DNA from: JABWCQ01 sp964530625
GTDB lineage: Bacteria > Electryoneota > RPQS01
Assembly: GCA_964530625.1 (NCBI GenBank)
Contig: CAZHAK010000008.1
Span: forward strand, 1-64,000
Direction: 5' to 3'
Length of the DNA: 64,000 nt
The position numbers were made by a program, and so were the translations under genes. The notes beneath the pieces were generated by a model. The model did no database searches. It saw only the letters and a program-made list of their open reading frames with translations, and was not told the DNA's origin. Of this stretch, positions 50,951 to 58,025 are shown one piece after another. The first letter of the stretch is position 1, and each line of letters begins with the position of its first letter.

Positions 50951-50996
50951 TCGCCGAGCGGGGATTTAGCAAAGCGGTTCCCCGCCGGAATCCGAT
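50951..50996. repeat. Dispersed REP-like element, copy 3 (inverted)
   Basis: TCGCCGAGCGGGGATTTAGC, then AAAGCGGTTCCCCGCCGGAA: the reverse complement of copies at 5005 and 15221. Confidence 0.75.
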
Positions 50997-51056
50997 TCTT
51001 ATTCCCCTTCTCCGTTCACGGGGAAAGGGGCTAGGGGATGGGGCCTTCCTCCCCCC

Positions 51057-51089
51057 AAAAAAAACGCGGCGACTCCGAAGAGCCGCCGC
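51057..51089 (-). terminator. Terminator of the pirin gene
   Basis: On the minus strand GCGGCGGCTC, loop TTCG, GAGTCGCCGC (one G-U pair) followed by eight Ts. The C(UUCG)G tetraloop is exceptionally stable. Confidence 0.85.
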
Positions 51090-51140
51090 ATCAATCCCAA
51101 AGCAACTGCGCCAGCGCACTGGGTCCAGCGCCTGCGCTGG

Positions 51141-51839
51141 TTAGTTCAAATCAAACAACAAAAACTCTCCTCCGCCTTCCCCACCACTAATGGCGAGCAT
51201 CGTCTCGTCCGACACCGCCGCGCCGTCTCCCGTCACAAGCTCATGTCCGTTGACCGTAACTTTTCCCTTTGTCACTTGAATCCACGCATGGCGTTGATTC
51301 GCAATCGGAAAGTCGAGCGATTTCCCTTGGTCCAGCTTGCCTAAAAACAAGCTCGCATCCGAATAAATCTGCATCGAGCCATCGCGGCCATCCGGCGAAA
51401 CAATCAAGTTGAGCTTGTTGGCTGAGTCACCATTCAGCGCGGCCCGCTGATCGTAGCCGGGCGTGTGCCCTTTCTTGTCCGGGAAAATCCAGATCTGATA
51501 AAGATGAGTTTTCGCATCTGAATCATTCTTTTCCGAATGCAAAATCCCGGTCCCCGCGTGAATCATCTGAAATTCTCCGGCCCGGATCACACCCTCATTG
51601 TCCATGCTGTCTTTGTGCGTCAGCTCGCCCTCCATGACATAGGTGATAATCTCCATATTGTCATGGGGATGCATCTCAAAACCCTTTCTGGGAGCGACCT
51701 TATCATCGTTAATGACTCTCAAATTCCGGAAGCGAATGTGCTCAGGGTCGCGATAGTCTGCAAAGCTGAAAGTGAAGTAAGTCTCGAGCCAGCCGTGATT
51801 TGCGTAACCACGGTCAGCAGCTTTTCGAATCCGAATCAT
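51141..51839 (-). CDS. Pirin family protein (YhhW-like)
   Basis: 232 residues, the usual YhhW length. Bicupin metal-binding protein; related pirins have quercetinase or redox-regulator activity. The N-terminal cupin carries the metal ligands in HPHDNMEIITYVMEGELTHK and the downstream MIHAGTGILHSEKN, the pirin signature. Further pirin marks are SFADYRDPEHIRFRNLRVIN at the beginning and LYQIWIFPDKKG in the middle. No signal peptide. Monocistronic, own terminator, with a TTAGTTT inverted repeat over its promoter region. Induction by redox or electrophile stress would fit but is not shown. Confidence 0.93.
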   Translation of the reverse strand: MIRIRKAADRGYANHGWLETYFTFSFADYRDPEHIRFRNLRVINDDKVAPRKGFEMHPHDNMEIITYVMEGELTHKDSMDNEGVIRAGEFQMIHAGTGILHSEKNDSDAKTHLYQIWIFPDKKGHTPGYDQRAALNGDSANKLNLIVSPDGRDGSMQIYSDASLFLGKLDQGKSLDFPIANQRHAWIQVTKGKVTVNGHELVTGDGAAVSDETMLAISGGEGGGEFLLFDLN

Positions 51840-51860
51840 AAGTTCTCTCCGATTCTTTGG

Positions 51861-51897
51861 GTTAGTTCAATATAGATTAGTTTCATATTAAACTAAC
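51861..51897 (-). promoter_or_regulatory. Pirin promoter region with TTAGTTT inverted repeat
   Basis: TTAGTTT (51877-51883), six bases, AAACTAA (51890-51896), and another GTTAGTT at 51861-51867. On the minus strand a TATATT -10 (51874-51869) lies between them with a poor -35. This suggests an operator for an activator or repressor, perhaps of the HxlR or MarR type. Confidence 0.45.
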
Positions 51898-51978
51898 TCA
51901 ATAATGCTGAAAAAGTTCCCAAAAAAACCGTCCCAGTGGGCCGGCTTGCTTTCGGAATCAGTGATAACTTTCAGGAAG

Positions 51979-54234
51979 TTAGTGAATCGATTTCTGATCC
52001 AAGGCGCGCTTTAGGGCCGTCGAAAGGTCAGCCACCGAAACAGGTTTGAACAGCAATTCAGTGATCGCAAGCGCTTTTAGCTCGCCGCCATTGACCGCCA
52101 TGCTGTAACCGGTCAGCAGCAAAATCGGAACTTCTGTCGAGATTTGCCGGAGTTCCTTTATAAGCAGATGGCCGGGCATCTGGGGCATGGTCTGATCCGT
52201 TACCACCGCGTCAAACTCGTTCGGAGACTGTCGAAACATATCAAGGGCAGCTAACGGATTCGTCATCATCGTGACAGTGTAACCCAACTTCTCGAGCTGC
52301 CGTTTTGTCACTTGTGCCACCATCAACTCGTCGTCAACAACAAGAATTCTTCCGTGACCGGCTTCCCATGGAGAAGCGATCGATTCAGTTGTCGGCAGTT
52401 GTGCTATCGCGGGCAGATAGACATGAAAGCTCGATCCCTCGCCGGGTTTGCTCTCAACAATAATGTCGCCACCCAAACCTTGCACGATACCGTGTGTAAC
52501 GGCCAATCCCATCCCCGTTCCCTTGCCGACTTCTTTTGTCGTGAAGAACGGCTCAAAGATGCGATGCAATAAATGGTCTTCGATACCAGAGCCGTTGTCC
52601 CGAACGGTTATACACACATGCTGGCCCTCTTTCACTCCGGCAACGCCGGCGGCCATTTCGGAATTTACATAGACACTGCGCACTTCGATTTCCACGAGTC
52701 CCGTGGCGTTTTCCAAGGACTGATAGGCGTTTGTGCACAGATTCAGAATCACTTGATGAATCTGCGTCGGGTCCGCCATGACAGCGAACGGAGACTCATC
52801 ATGTCTAACTCGTAAACTGACGGTCGTCGGAAGGGTTGCGCGCACGAGATCAAGCGCTTCTTTGACCATGGGGCTGATTTTGACCGGTTTCAGCACGCTC
52901 TCGACTTGACGGCTGAACGTCAAAATTTGTCGCACCAGATCACGCGCGCGTCTCGCCGCAGCGATAATGTTTGCGCTGGCGTCCCGCACTCCGTTGCGGT
53001 CATCGGTTTCATCAGCGATCAGTTCGGCATAGCCAAGAATCGGCGTGAGCATATTGTTAAAGTCGTGTGCAATGCCGCCCGCCAGGGTGCCGATGGTGTC
53101 CATTTTTTGAGTTTGCCGAAGCTGCATTTCCAGCTGAGCCTTGTCTTCTTCGGCGCGTTTGCGATCCGTCAAGTCCTGAACGGAAATAATAACCTTTGAC
53201 CAATCTTCTTTGTGTCCGGGCGCCAGCGAGAGATGAATCACGACGTGAATGACCTTCTCATCAAAAGTTTGCAGCGTGACTTCCTCTTCCCACGCGATGT
53301 CGCCACTGGCGAGGGCCGAAATCTCAGCGGTCAGCAGTTCGGGAACTTTGATTCTTAGTGAAGTGTTGTAGTGACCTTTGAAGTGCTGTTTGCTCGTCGC
53401 GTGAAACAATTTCGTAGTCGCCAGGTTGACATCGATGATTCGAATCAATGACGCGCAGTGGGCAAGCGCCTCGGGAAACTCCAGGAAGTATTTCGGGAGA
53501 TCCGTTATGCCTTGCTCGCGAAGTTTGTCGACGTAGCGTTTGACTTCAGAGAAATCTTCTTCACGAAGTGAGATGGGTGAGTTGTCGAAGAGGGTTTGAT
53601 AGCGTGCTTCTTCAGCGAGCTTTCGTTCGGTGATGTCACGAATGAAGACACTGTAGACAGGGGTCGCGCCTCCGCTCAAGACTGAAACCGCAAGCTCCAT
53701 CGGAAACTCGTGGCCCGCTCGATGTTTTCCTGTCAATTCAAGTGTATGGACATACCGGCCAACGGACGAGGATGTGCTTTCCAAGAAATGACTGAGCAAG
53801 TCATGGCCGCCCGGGGCGATCAGGGCGGACATGCTCAAATTTTCGAGAGCGAACTCGGCGTCGAATCCGAACGTACTCTCGGCTCGCGGGTTCCAATCGA
53901 GAATGCGCCAGTTCCGGTCGAACGCGATGACAGCGTCCAGCGCGGTGTCGATGATCAGTCGGGTTTGAAGCTGTTGTTTGCGGAGTTTGGCTTCCGTCCG
54001 TTTGTGTTCGGCGATTTCGGACTGCAATCTTGTGTTGCTTTGCTCCAAGTCTTGTGTTCGCTCTTTGATTCGCTCTTGGAGAACGATATTCGACTCAAAC
54101 AGAGAAAAGGAGCTGCCCGCCGAGTCGGTGCTTCTTTCAACACGTCCAATCAGCGCCCGATTGATTTTTTCAAGCGCTTCAATATCCTTTTCGAGCGCGG
54201 CAATGCGTTCCTCATGACTGGAAAACTCGGACAC
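51979..54234 (-). CDS. Hybrid PAS sensor histidine kinase with C-terminal receiver domain
   Basis: 751 residues, cytoplasmic (no membrane helix). N-terminal coiled coil about 1-95 (EERIAALEKDIEALEKINRA ... LEQSNTRLQSEIAEHKRTEA). PAS 1 about 100-210 (DAVIAFDRNWRILDWNPRAE), PAS 2 about 215-365 ending RKRAEEDK. HisKA has phosphoacceptor His in LAGGIAHDFNNMLTPILGYA (near 395). HATPase includes NLCTNAYQSLEN (N box), VRDNGSGIEDHLLHRIFEPF (G1/F) and GTGMGLAVTHGIV (G2). The C-terminal receiver has RILVVDDELM, phosphoacceptor Asp in AVVTDQTMPQMPG and LLTGYS, LFKPVS. It starts two bases after the FIST gene stop, so the FIST protein is its likely input partner. Confidence 0.93.
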   Translation of the reverse strand: MSEFSSHEERIAALEKDIEALEKINRALIGRVERSTDSAGSSFSLFESNIVLQERIKERTQDLEQSNTRLQSEIAEHKRTEAKLRKQQLQTRLIIDTALDAVIAFDRNWRILDWNPRAESTFGFDAEFALENLSMSALIAPGGHDLLSHFLESTSSSVGRYVHTLELTGKHRAGHEFPMELAVSVLSGGATPVYSVFIRDITERKLAEEARYQTLFDNSPISLREEDFSEVKRYVDKLREQGITDLPKYFLEFPEALAHCASLIRIIDVNLATTKLFHATSKQHFKGHYNTSLRIKVPELLTAEISALASGDIAWEEEVTLQTFDEKVIHVVIHLSLAPGHKEDWSKVIISVQDLTDRKRAEEDKAQLEMQLRQTQKMDTIGTLAGGIAHDFNNMLTPILGYAELIADETDDRNGVRDASANIIAAARRARDLVRQILTFSRQVESVLKPVKISPMVKEALDLVRATLPTTVSLRVRHDESPFAVMADPTQIHQVILNLCTNAYQSLENATGLVEIEVRSVYVNSEMAAGVAGVKEGQHVCITVRDNGSGIEDHLLHRIFEPFFTTKEVGKGTGMGLAVTHGIVQGLGGDIIVESKPGEGSSFHVYLPAIAQLPTTESIASPWEAGHGRILVVDDELMVAQVTKRQLEKLGYTVTMMTNPLAALDMFRQSPNEFDAVVTDQTMPQMPGHLLIKELRQISTEVPILLLTGYSMAVNGGELKALAITELLFKPVSVADLSTALKRALDQKSIH

Positions 54235-54236
54235 GC

Positions 54237-55388
54237 TCAGGCTCCGATGGCCACGCCCGTGAACGTCTGATTGACGTGCACCGCGTTAATTTGTTCACCG
54301 TACGTATGAAAGCCGATAACATTGTGGCGGGCCATGATGCGCCCCATGGATTCTTTGATGTCTTTGTTCAGGACTTCGAGTTTTCTGAAAAAGCATTCAC
54401 ATCCGATGATCACTTGCGGATTCAACCGCATTTGCAGTTTATCCAAGGAGTCTCTGAGATTTTCGACCATATCCACACCTTGCGCCATGGTCAACACGAG
54501 TCCTTCGTCAATGGCACAGGCGAATTTCAGTGAGCCGTCGTCCATCAATTGCATCACCGAGCGCACATAGTATTCACCACCCAGCCGCAGCATGGCGGGG
54601 TGAGTGGCAAACACTTCGCTGGTCAGGTCGCTTTCATCCAGACCCAAACAGCGCGCATAAGCCTGCGCCGCCGGATAACCGTTGATTTCGAGGACCAATC
54701 GTTCTTCGGGGCGTGCTTTGGTAATAACCAATTTGCCTTCAAGCGGAATGAAGTGTTGAGTTCTGAAGATTTCAAAGGGCAGTGTGGTCACAAAGAGCGC
54801 GAACGTCGCGGCTTGATTGACGAATCTGCCGTCGTGATAGACGTAGGTTGTCCCAAAGGTATCTCCGCCTCCCGCGGAGCCACCAACGATGGGGACATTC
54901 CGCATGGCGTTATAGAGTTGTCCGATGACAAACTCCTCTTTTGCCGAAAGCCCGTCAATCAGAAAGAAGCCGAACGGAGACGCTCCGGGCAACGCGGCTT
55001 GCGCGTCTTTGATTTGCAATCTGATGTCGTTGGCGAGCGCTTCGATATGAACGGCTTCGCAGTCCTTCAGATTCTCAATCAGATTGGGATAGACTCTACA
55101 TTTTTCGCTCTCGATTGAGAAGGCTACGATGCTGTGATCGTGGTATCCCTCAGGGCCGATTTCTCCTGCTGTGGTGCAGCCAATCACGGGGCAGTCGAAC
55201 GTCTTCTTGAGTTCCTGACCCAGCAGGTCAAGGTCATAATCAACCGAGCAAAAGAACACGACGACCGCCATGTTTGGGCAATTCAACATACCGCTCAGTT
55301 CCGAAACAGCGACTCCGGGGTCAGCAGAAAAGGATTGCGCTTTGTGAACCACAAGTGATTTAGAGTCTTGCATTGCCGATGTCCCCAT
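54237..55388 (-). CDS. FIST domain sensory protein
   Basis: 383 residues from the ATG at 55388 (or 55373); the frame opens at 55448. FIST_N features: MAVVVFFCSVDYDLDLLGQE, FDCPVIGCTTAGEIGPEGYH, HSIVAFSIES; the phrase GCTTAGE is a FIST signature. FIST_C follows: NAMRNVPIVGGSAGGGDTFG, the central DGRFVNQAATFALFVTTLPF, and IIGCECFFRKLEVLNKDIKE then HNVIGFHTYGEQINAVHVNQ and TFTGVAIG. FIST proteins are cytoplasmic ligand sensors, thought to bind amino acids or similar molecules and to relay to kinases or methyl-accepting proteins. The gene precedes the hybrid kinase with a two-base gap. The stimulus is unknown. Confidence 0.9.
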   Translation of the reverse strand: MGTSAMQDSKSLVVHKAQSFSADPGVAVSELSGMLNCPNMAVVVFFCSVDYDLDLLGQELKKTFDCPVIGCTTAGEIGPEGYHDHSIVAFSIESEKCRVYPNLIENLKDCEAVHIEALANDIRLQIKDAQAALPGASPFGFFLIDGLSAKEEFVIGQLYNAMRNVPIVGGSAGGGDTFGTTYVYHDGRFVNQAATFALFVTTLPFEIFRTQHFIPLEGKLVITKARPEERLVLEINGYPAAQAYARCLGLDESDLTSEVFATHPAMLRLGGEYYVRSVMQLMDDGSLKFACAIDEGLVLTMAQGVDMVENLRDSLDKLQMRLNPQVIIGCECFFRKLEVLNKDIKESMGRIMARHNVIGFHTYGEQINAVHVNQTFTGVAIGA

Positions 55389-55450
55389 GAATTGAAGTTT
55401 GCAACTTAGCGCACAGTTTATTGCAAATTGAGGGCCATCGGCAGACATGG

Positions 55451-55482
55451 AAAACGCCGGTCGAAAAAGACCGGCGTTTTTG
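55451..55482 (-). terminator. Terminator of the sigma-factor gene
   Basis: AAAACGCCGGTC, loop GAAAAA, GACCGGCGTTTT: perfect 12-bp stem with A/T runs on both sides. Located 111 bases beyond the sigma gene stop and just upstream of the FIST gene. Confidence 0.85.
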
Positions 55483-55592
55483 CGAAAGTTGTTAAACTTG
55501 TCATGTGAAAAGCCATGACGGATGTTTGATCTGAAGAACTTGCGGGTTATGATTCCCGTCGCAACGACAAGATCTCGAAGACCAGAGGGGGG

Positions 55593-56429
55593 TTACCCCA
55601 GATAGCTGCGCAGTGAATTTGAGCGCGACGCGTGACGGAGTCTGCGCAGGGCTTTTTCTTTGATCTGGCGGACGCGCTCGCGGGTGAGTTTGAAGAGTTC
55701 ACCGATTTCCTCAAGCGTCAGCGGATGCTCTCGATCTAAACCGAAGTACAAGCGGATGACTTCGGCTTCGCGCGGAGTCAAAGAGGACAGCGAGCGCTCG
55801 ATGTCCTGCCGCAGGGATTCTTTCATCAGGCTTGAGTCGGGCGGCGGCTGAGTGTCGTTATGGACGATGTCCAGCAGGCGATTGTCTTCCCCTTGGGCGA
55901 AGGGCGCGTCAATCGAAAGATGACGGCCCGACATTCTCAGGGTGTCGGTGACCTCGAAGGCTGAGATGTCCAGTGCCTCAGCAATCTCATTAGCAGTCGG
56001 CTCGCGCTCGAACTCCTGCTCGAGGGCGGAGAAAGTTTTCCCGATCTTGTTCAGGGCTCCGACCCGGTTCAGGGGGAGACGGACGACGCGGGATTGTTCT
56101 GCCAAAGCCTGCAAGATACTCTGACGAATCCACCAGACGGCATAAGAAATGAACTTATAGCCTCTCGTTTCATCAAATCTCTTGGCCGCCTTGATCAGTC
56201 CGAGGTTTCCCTCATTGATCAGGTCGCCGAGCGAAAGTCCTTGATTTTGATACTGCTTAGCAACCGACACGACAAAGCGGAGGTTCGCCTTGGTCAGTTT
56301 CTCCAGAGCAATCTGATCGCCTTTGCGGATTCTTTTGGCAAGTTTAATCTCCTCATCGGGAGTTAAAAGAGAGACTTCACCAATTTCCTGGAGGTATCTT
56401 TCAAGGCTTTGATTGGCACGAATATTCAT
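55593..56429 (-). CDS. rpoD: Primary-type sigma-70 factor (RpoD/SigA, short form)
   Basis: 278 residues, the short type seen in Bacteroidetes and relatives: region 1.1 is missing. Region 1.2 NQSLERYLQEIGEVSLLTPD; region 2 with the core-binding and -10 recognition segments LTKANLRFVVSVAKQYQNQG, DLINEGNLGLIKAAKRFDET, GYKFISYAVWWIRQSILQAL; region 3 QSRVVRLPLNRVGALNKIGK and FEREPTANEIAEAL; region 4 with the -35 helix LTPREAEVIRLYFGLDREHP, LTLEEIGELFKLTRERVRQI, KEKALRRLRH. Near-consensus residues in 2.4 and 4.2 agree with the TTGACW/TATATT promoters seen here. Monocistronic with terminator. Confidence 0.93.
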   Translation of the reverse strand: MNIRANQSLERYLQEIGEVSLLTPDEEIKLAKRIRKGDQIALEKLTKANLRFVVSVAKQYQNQGLSLGDLINEGNLGLIKAAKRFDETRGYKFISYAVWWIRQSILQALAEQSRVVRLPLNRVGALNKIGKTFSALEQEFEREPTANEIAEALDISAFEVTDTLRMSGRHLSIDAPFAQGEDNRLLDIVHNDTQPPPDSSLMKESLRQDIERSLSSLTPREAEVIRLYFGLDREHPLTLEEIGELFKLTRERVRQIKEKALRRLRHASRSNSLRSYLG

Positions 56430-56488
56430 GTAAGTATTTGGTAAGGTATGGTTTAAGGGGGTAAGGGGCTAGGCGAGGCCGTAGTCAC

Positions 56489-56516
56489 CTATTACTCGAA
56501 GAACGCTCCCTGTCAA
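56489..56516 (-). promoter_or_regulatory. Possible promoter of the sigma-factor gene
   Basis: On the minus strand TTGACA (56516-56511), 16-base spacer, TAATAG (56494-56489). The leader would be about 50 bases. Confidence 0.45.
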
Positions 56517-56659
56517 GGGAAGGTTCCCGAGTGAAGTATGAGTTTAATGATTTCCTCTCATTGAGGCAACTCTGTGAGTTAGACTATTGAATTAGAACTA
56601 TCGAACATCTATATTTCTGCTTATTGCGTCTCTTTTCACAAAGAAGTTTGGAATACATT

Positions 56660-57907
56660 ATGTGGACTTCTAAAAAGGTTCGATTCTCTCTGATTGTGCT
56701 CGTGTTGGCACTCGCCACCGCTCTGGTTGTCGGTTGCGATGACGACAACAACGACAATAATCCTCCGGTCACCGGCACGCTACGGGGTACAGCGATTTTT
56801 TATGGTGACTGGCCTGATTCGGGCGCGGTTCAGATTTCAATTTTCAACAACTGGAACATCTCCGCCGGAAATTGTTCATGGTGTGTCAACGCTGCGGGCG
56901 GTCCGCCTGCTTACTACACTGCGCAAGGCTATTTTGTTGATCCGGATCCGGCGAATGACCACGACGCGGACACTTTGTCATTTGAGATGTCGGGTATCAC
57001 GCTGGGTACTTACAATGCGGTGGTCACCGGCTGGCGCGCGCCGGACGTCAATGATCTCCGTTGTGACGAACCCGTGGTTGGCATGTACGGCGGCGATCCG
57101 ATGACCGGGGATTCATTGCCCGAAGCCGTGGTCTTTTCCGCAGGGTCACCCGAGCACGAGATTACGATTCACACTTACTTCGACTATTTCCTGCCTGTGC
57201 CCGGCTGCGATGACCGCGGACGAATTGAAGGCACGATGCGTCTTAGCGGAGCTTATCCGAGTGGTGGATTACTCGTTATGTTAACGACTTTTCCCTTTGA
57301 TCCGTGGCAACCCGCGATGGGTGCGCCGACCGACTATTATGTAATGGAATCATCGGCGGACACAAATTTCCGTTTCGAGCCTACCTATGGAACCTACTAC
57401 TTGTCCGTTTGGAGCGCGGCCCCGCCGCCCGCACCCACTTTCTGGTATGGCGCGTACGGTTTAAACACACAGATCGTCATGTCCCCTCTTGTCACAGATG
57501 CCCGGCCGGACATGATTGTGATTGACGACACCGCACCGATAGAGCGCGATCTGCTCGTCAAGGCCTACGCTCCTGCTCCGCACTACGTCAGCGGAAGAGT
57601 CACATACAACGGAACCCGTCCGGTGGAAGGACTGCTCGTCATGCTGTCAACGTTCCCGGTCTCTCCCGAGCAACCTCCCACAGGCGCGCCGTCCGCCTAT
57701 TTCACGATCACTGACGACACGGAGACACTTTACGCCATCACGGGCATGGCCGAAGGAACGTATTATGTATCGCTGTGGAACAACGTGCAGGGGCCGGGCT
57801 CAACGTGCTACGGGGCATACGGTTGGACAAGCGGCGGCTCGCCGACTCCGTTGACGATAGACGGTGGTGCCAGCTACGGGCACATCGGTATTGACCTCTC
57901 CAACTGA
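56660..57907 (+). CDS. Lipoprotein of three repeated beta-sandwich modules
   Basis: 415 residues from the ATG at 56660, which opens MWTSKKVRFSLIVLVLALAT and the lipobox VVGC (Cys 26). An Asp/Asn-rich linker (DDDNNDNN) follows. Three modules are visible: LRGTAIFYGDWPDSGAVQIS near 40, IEGTMRLSGAYPSGGLLVML near 190, and VSGRVTYNGTRPVEGLLVML near 310. The last two share TTFPFDPWQPAMGAP / STFPVSPEQPPTGAP and end with TYYLSVWSA / TYYVSLWNN. The modules resemble carboxypeptidase-regulatory-like (CarbopepD/PDZ-like Greek key) domains. Located just upstream of a TonB-dependent receptor but separated by a terminator. It may be its surface substrate-binding lipoprotein (SusD-like in role, not in sequence). 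Confidence 0.8.
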   Translation: MWTSKKVRFSLIVLVLALATALVVGCDDDNNDNNPPVTGTLRGTAIFYGDWPDSGAVQISIFNNWNISAGNCSWCVNAAGGPPAYYTAQGYFVDPDPANDHDADTLSFEMSGITLGTYNAVVTGWRAPDVNDLRCDEPVVGMYGGDPMTGDSLPEAVVFSAGSPEHEITIHTYFDYFLPVPGCDDRGRIEGTMRLSGAYPSGGLLVMLTTFPFDPWQPAMGAPTDYYVMESSADTNFRFEPTYGTYYLSVWSAAPPPAPTFWYGAYGLNTQIVMSPLVTDARPDMIVIDDTAPIERDLLVKAYAPAPHYVSGRVTYNGTRPVEGLLVMLSTFPVSPEQPPTGAPSAYFTITDDTETLYAITGMAEGTYYVSLWNNVQGPGSTCYGAYGWTSGGSPTPLTIDGGASYGHIGIDLSN

Positions 57908-57938
57908 GGTTGAGGTTATCGGCAGATTGTTTATCTTA

Positions 57939-57974
57939 AGAGGCCGTCTGCATAGACGGCCTCTGTTTATTCTT
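57939..57974 (+). terminator. Terminator after the repeat lipoprotein
   Basis: AGAGGCCGTCT, loop GCAT, AGACGGCCTCT, then GTTTATTCTT. It stands between the lipoprotein and the receptor gene. Confidence 0.75.
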
Positions 57975-58025
57975 AAACATTGTTGTGACTCAAACGCGGG
58001 TGATTGCCATTCGTCGCTTCAATTT

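Larger units (their letters stand above)
50631..51140. other. Gene-free region with an orphan promoter and repeats
   Basis: 510 bases. It holds a consensus promoter (50716-50744), two G-run hairpin segments (50820-50850, 51003-51040), a REP-like element (50951-50996) and the pirin terminator. No convincing gene. From 50864 the sequence AAGAACCTTGTTGTG resembles the start of the cysteine-rich genes (AAGAGCCTTGTAGTG). Confidence 0.5.
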
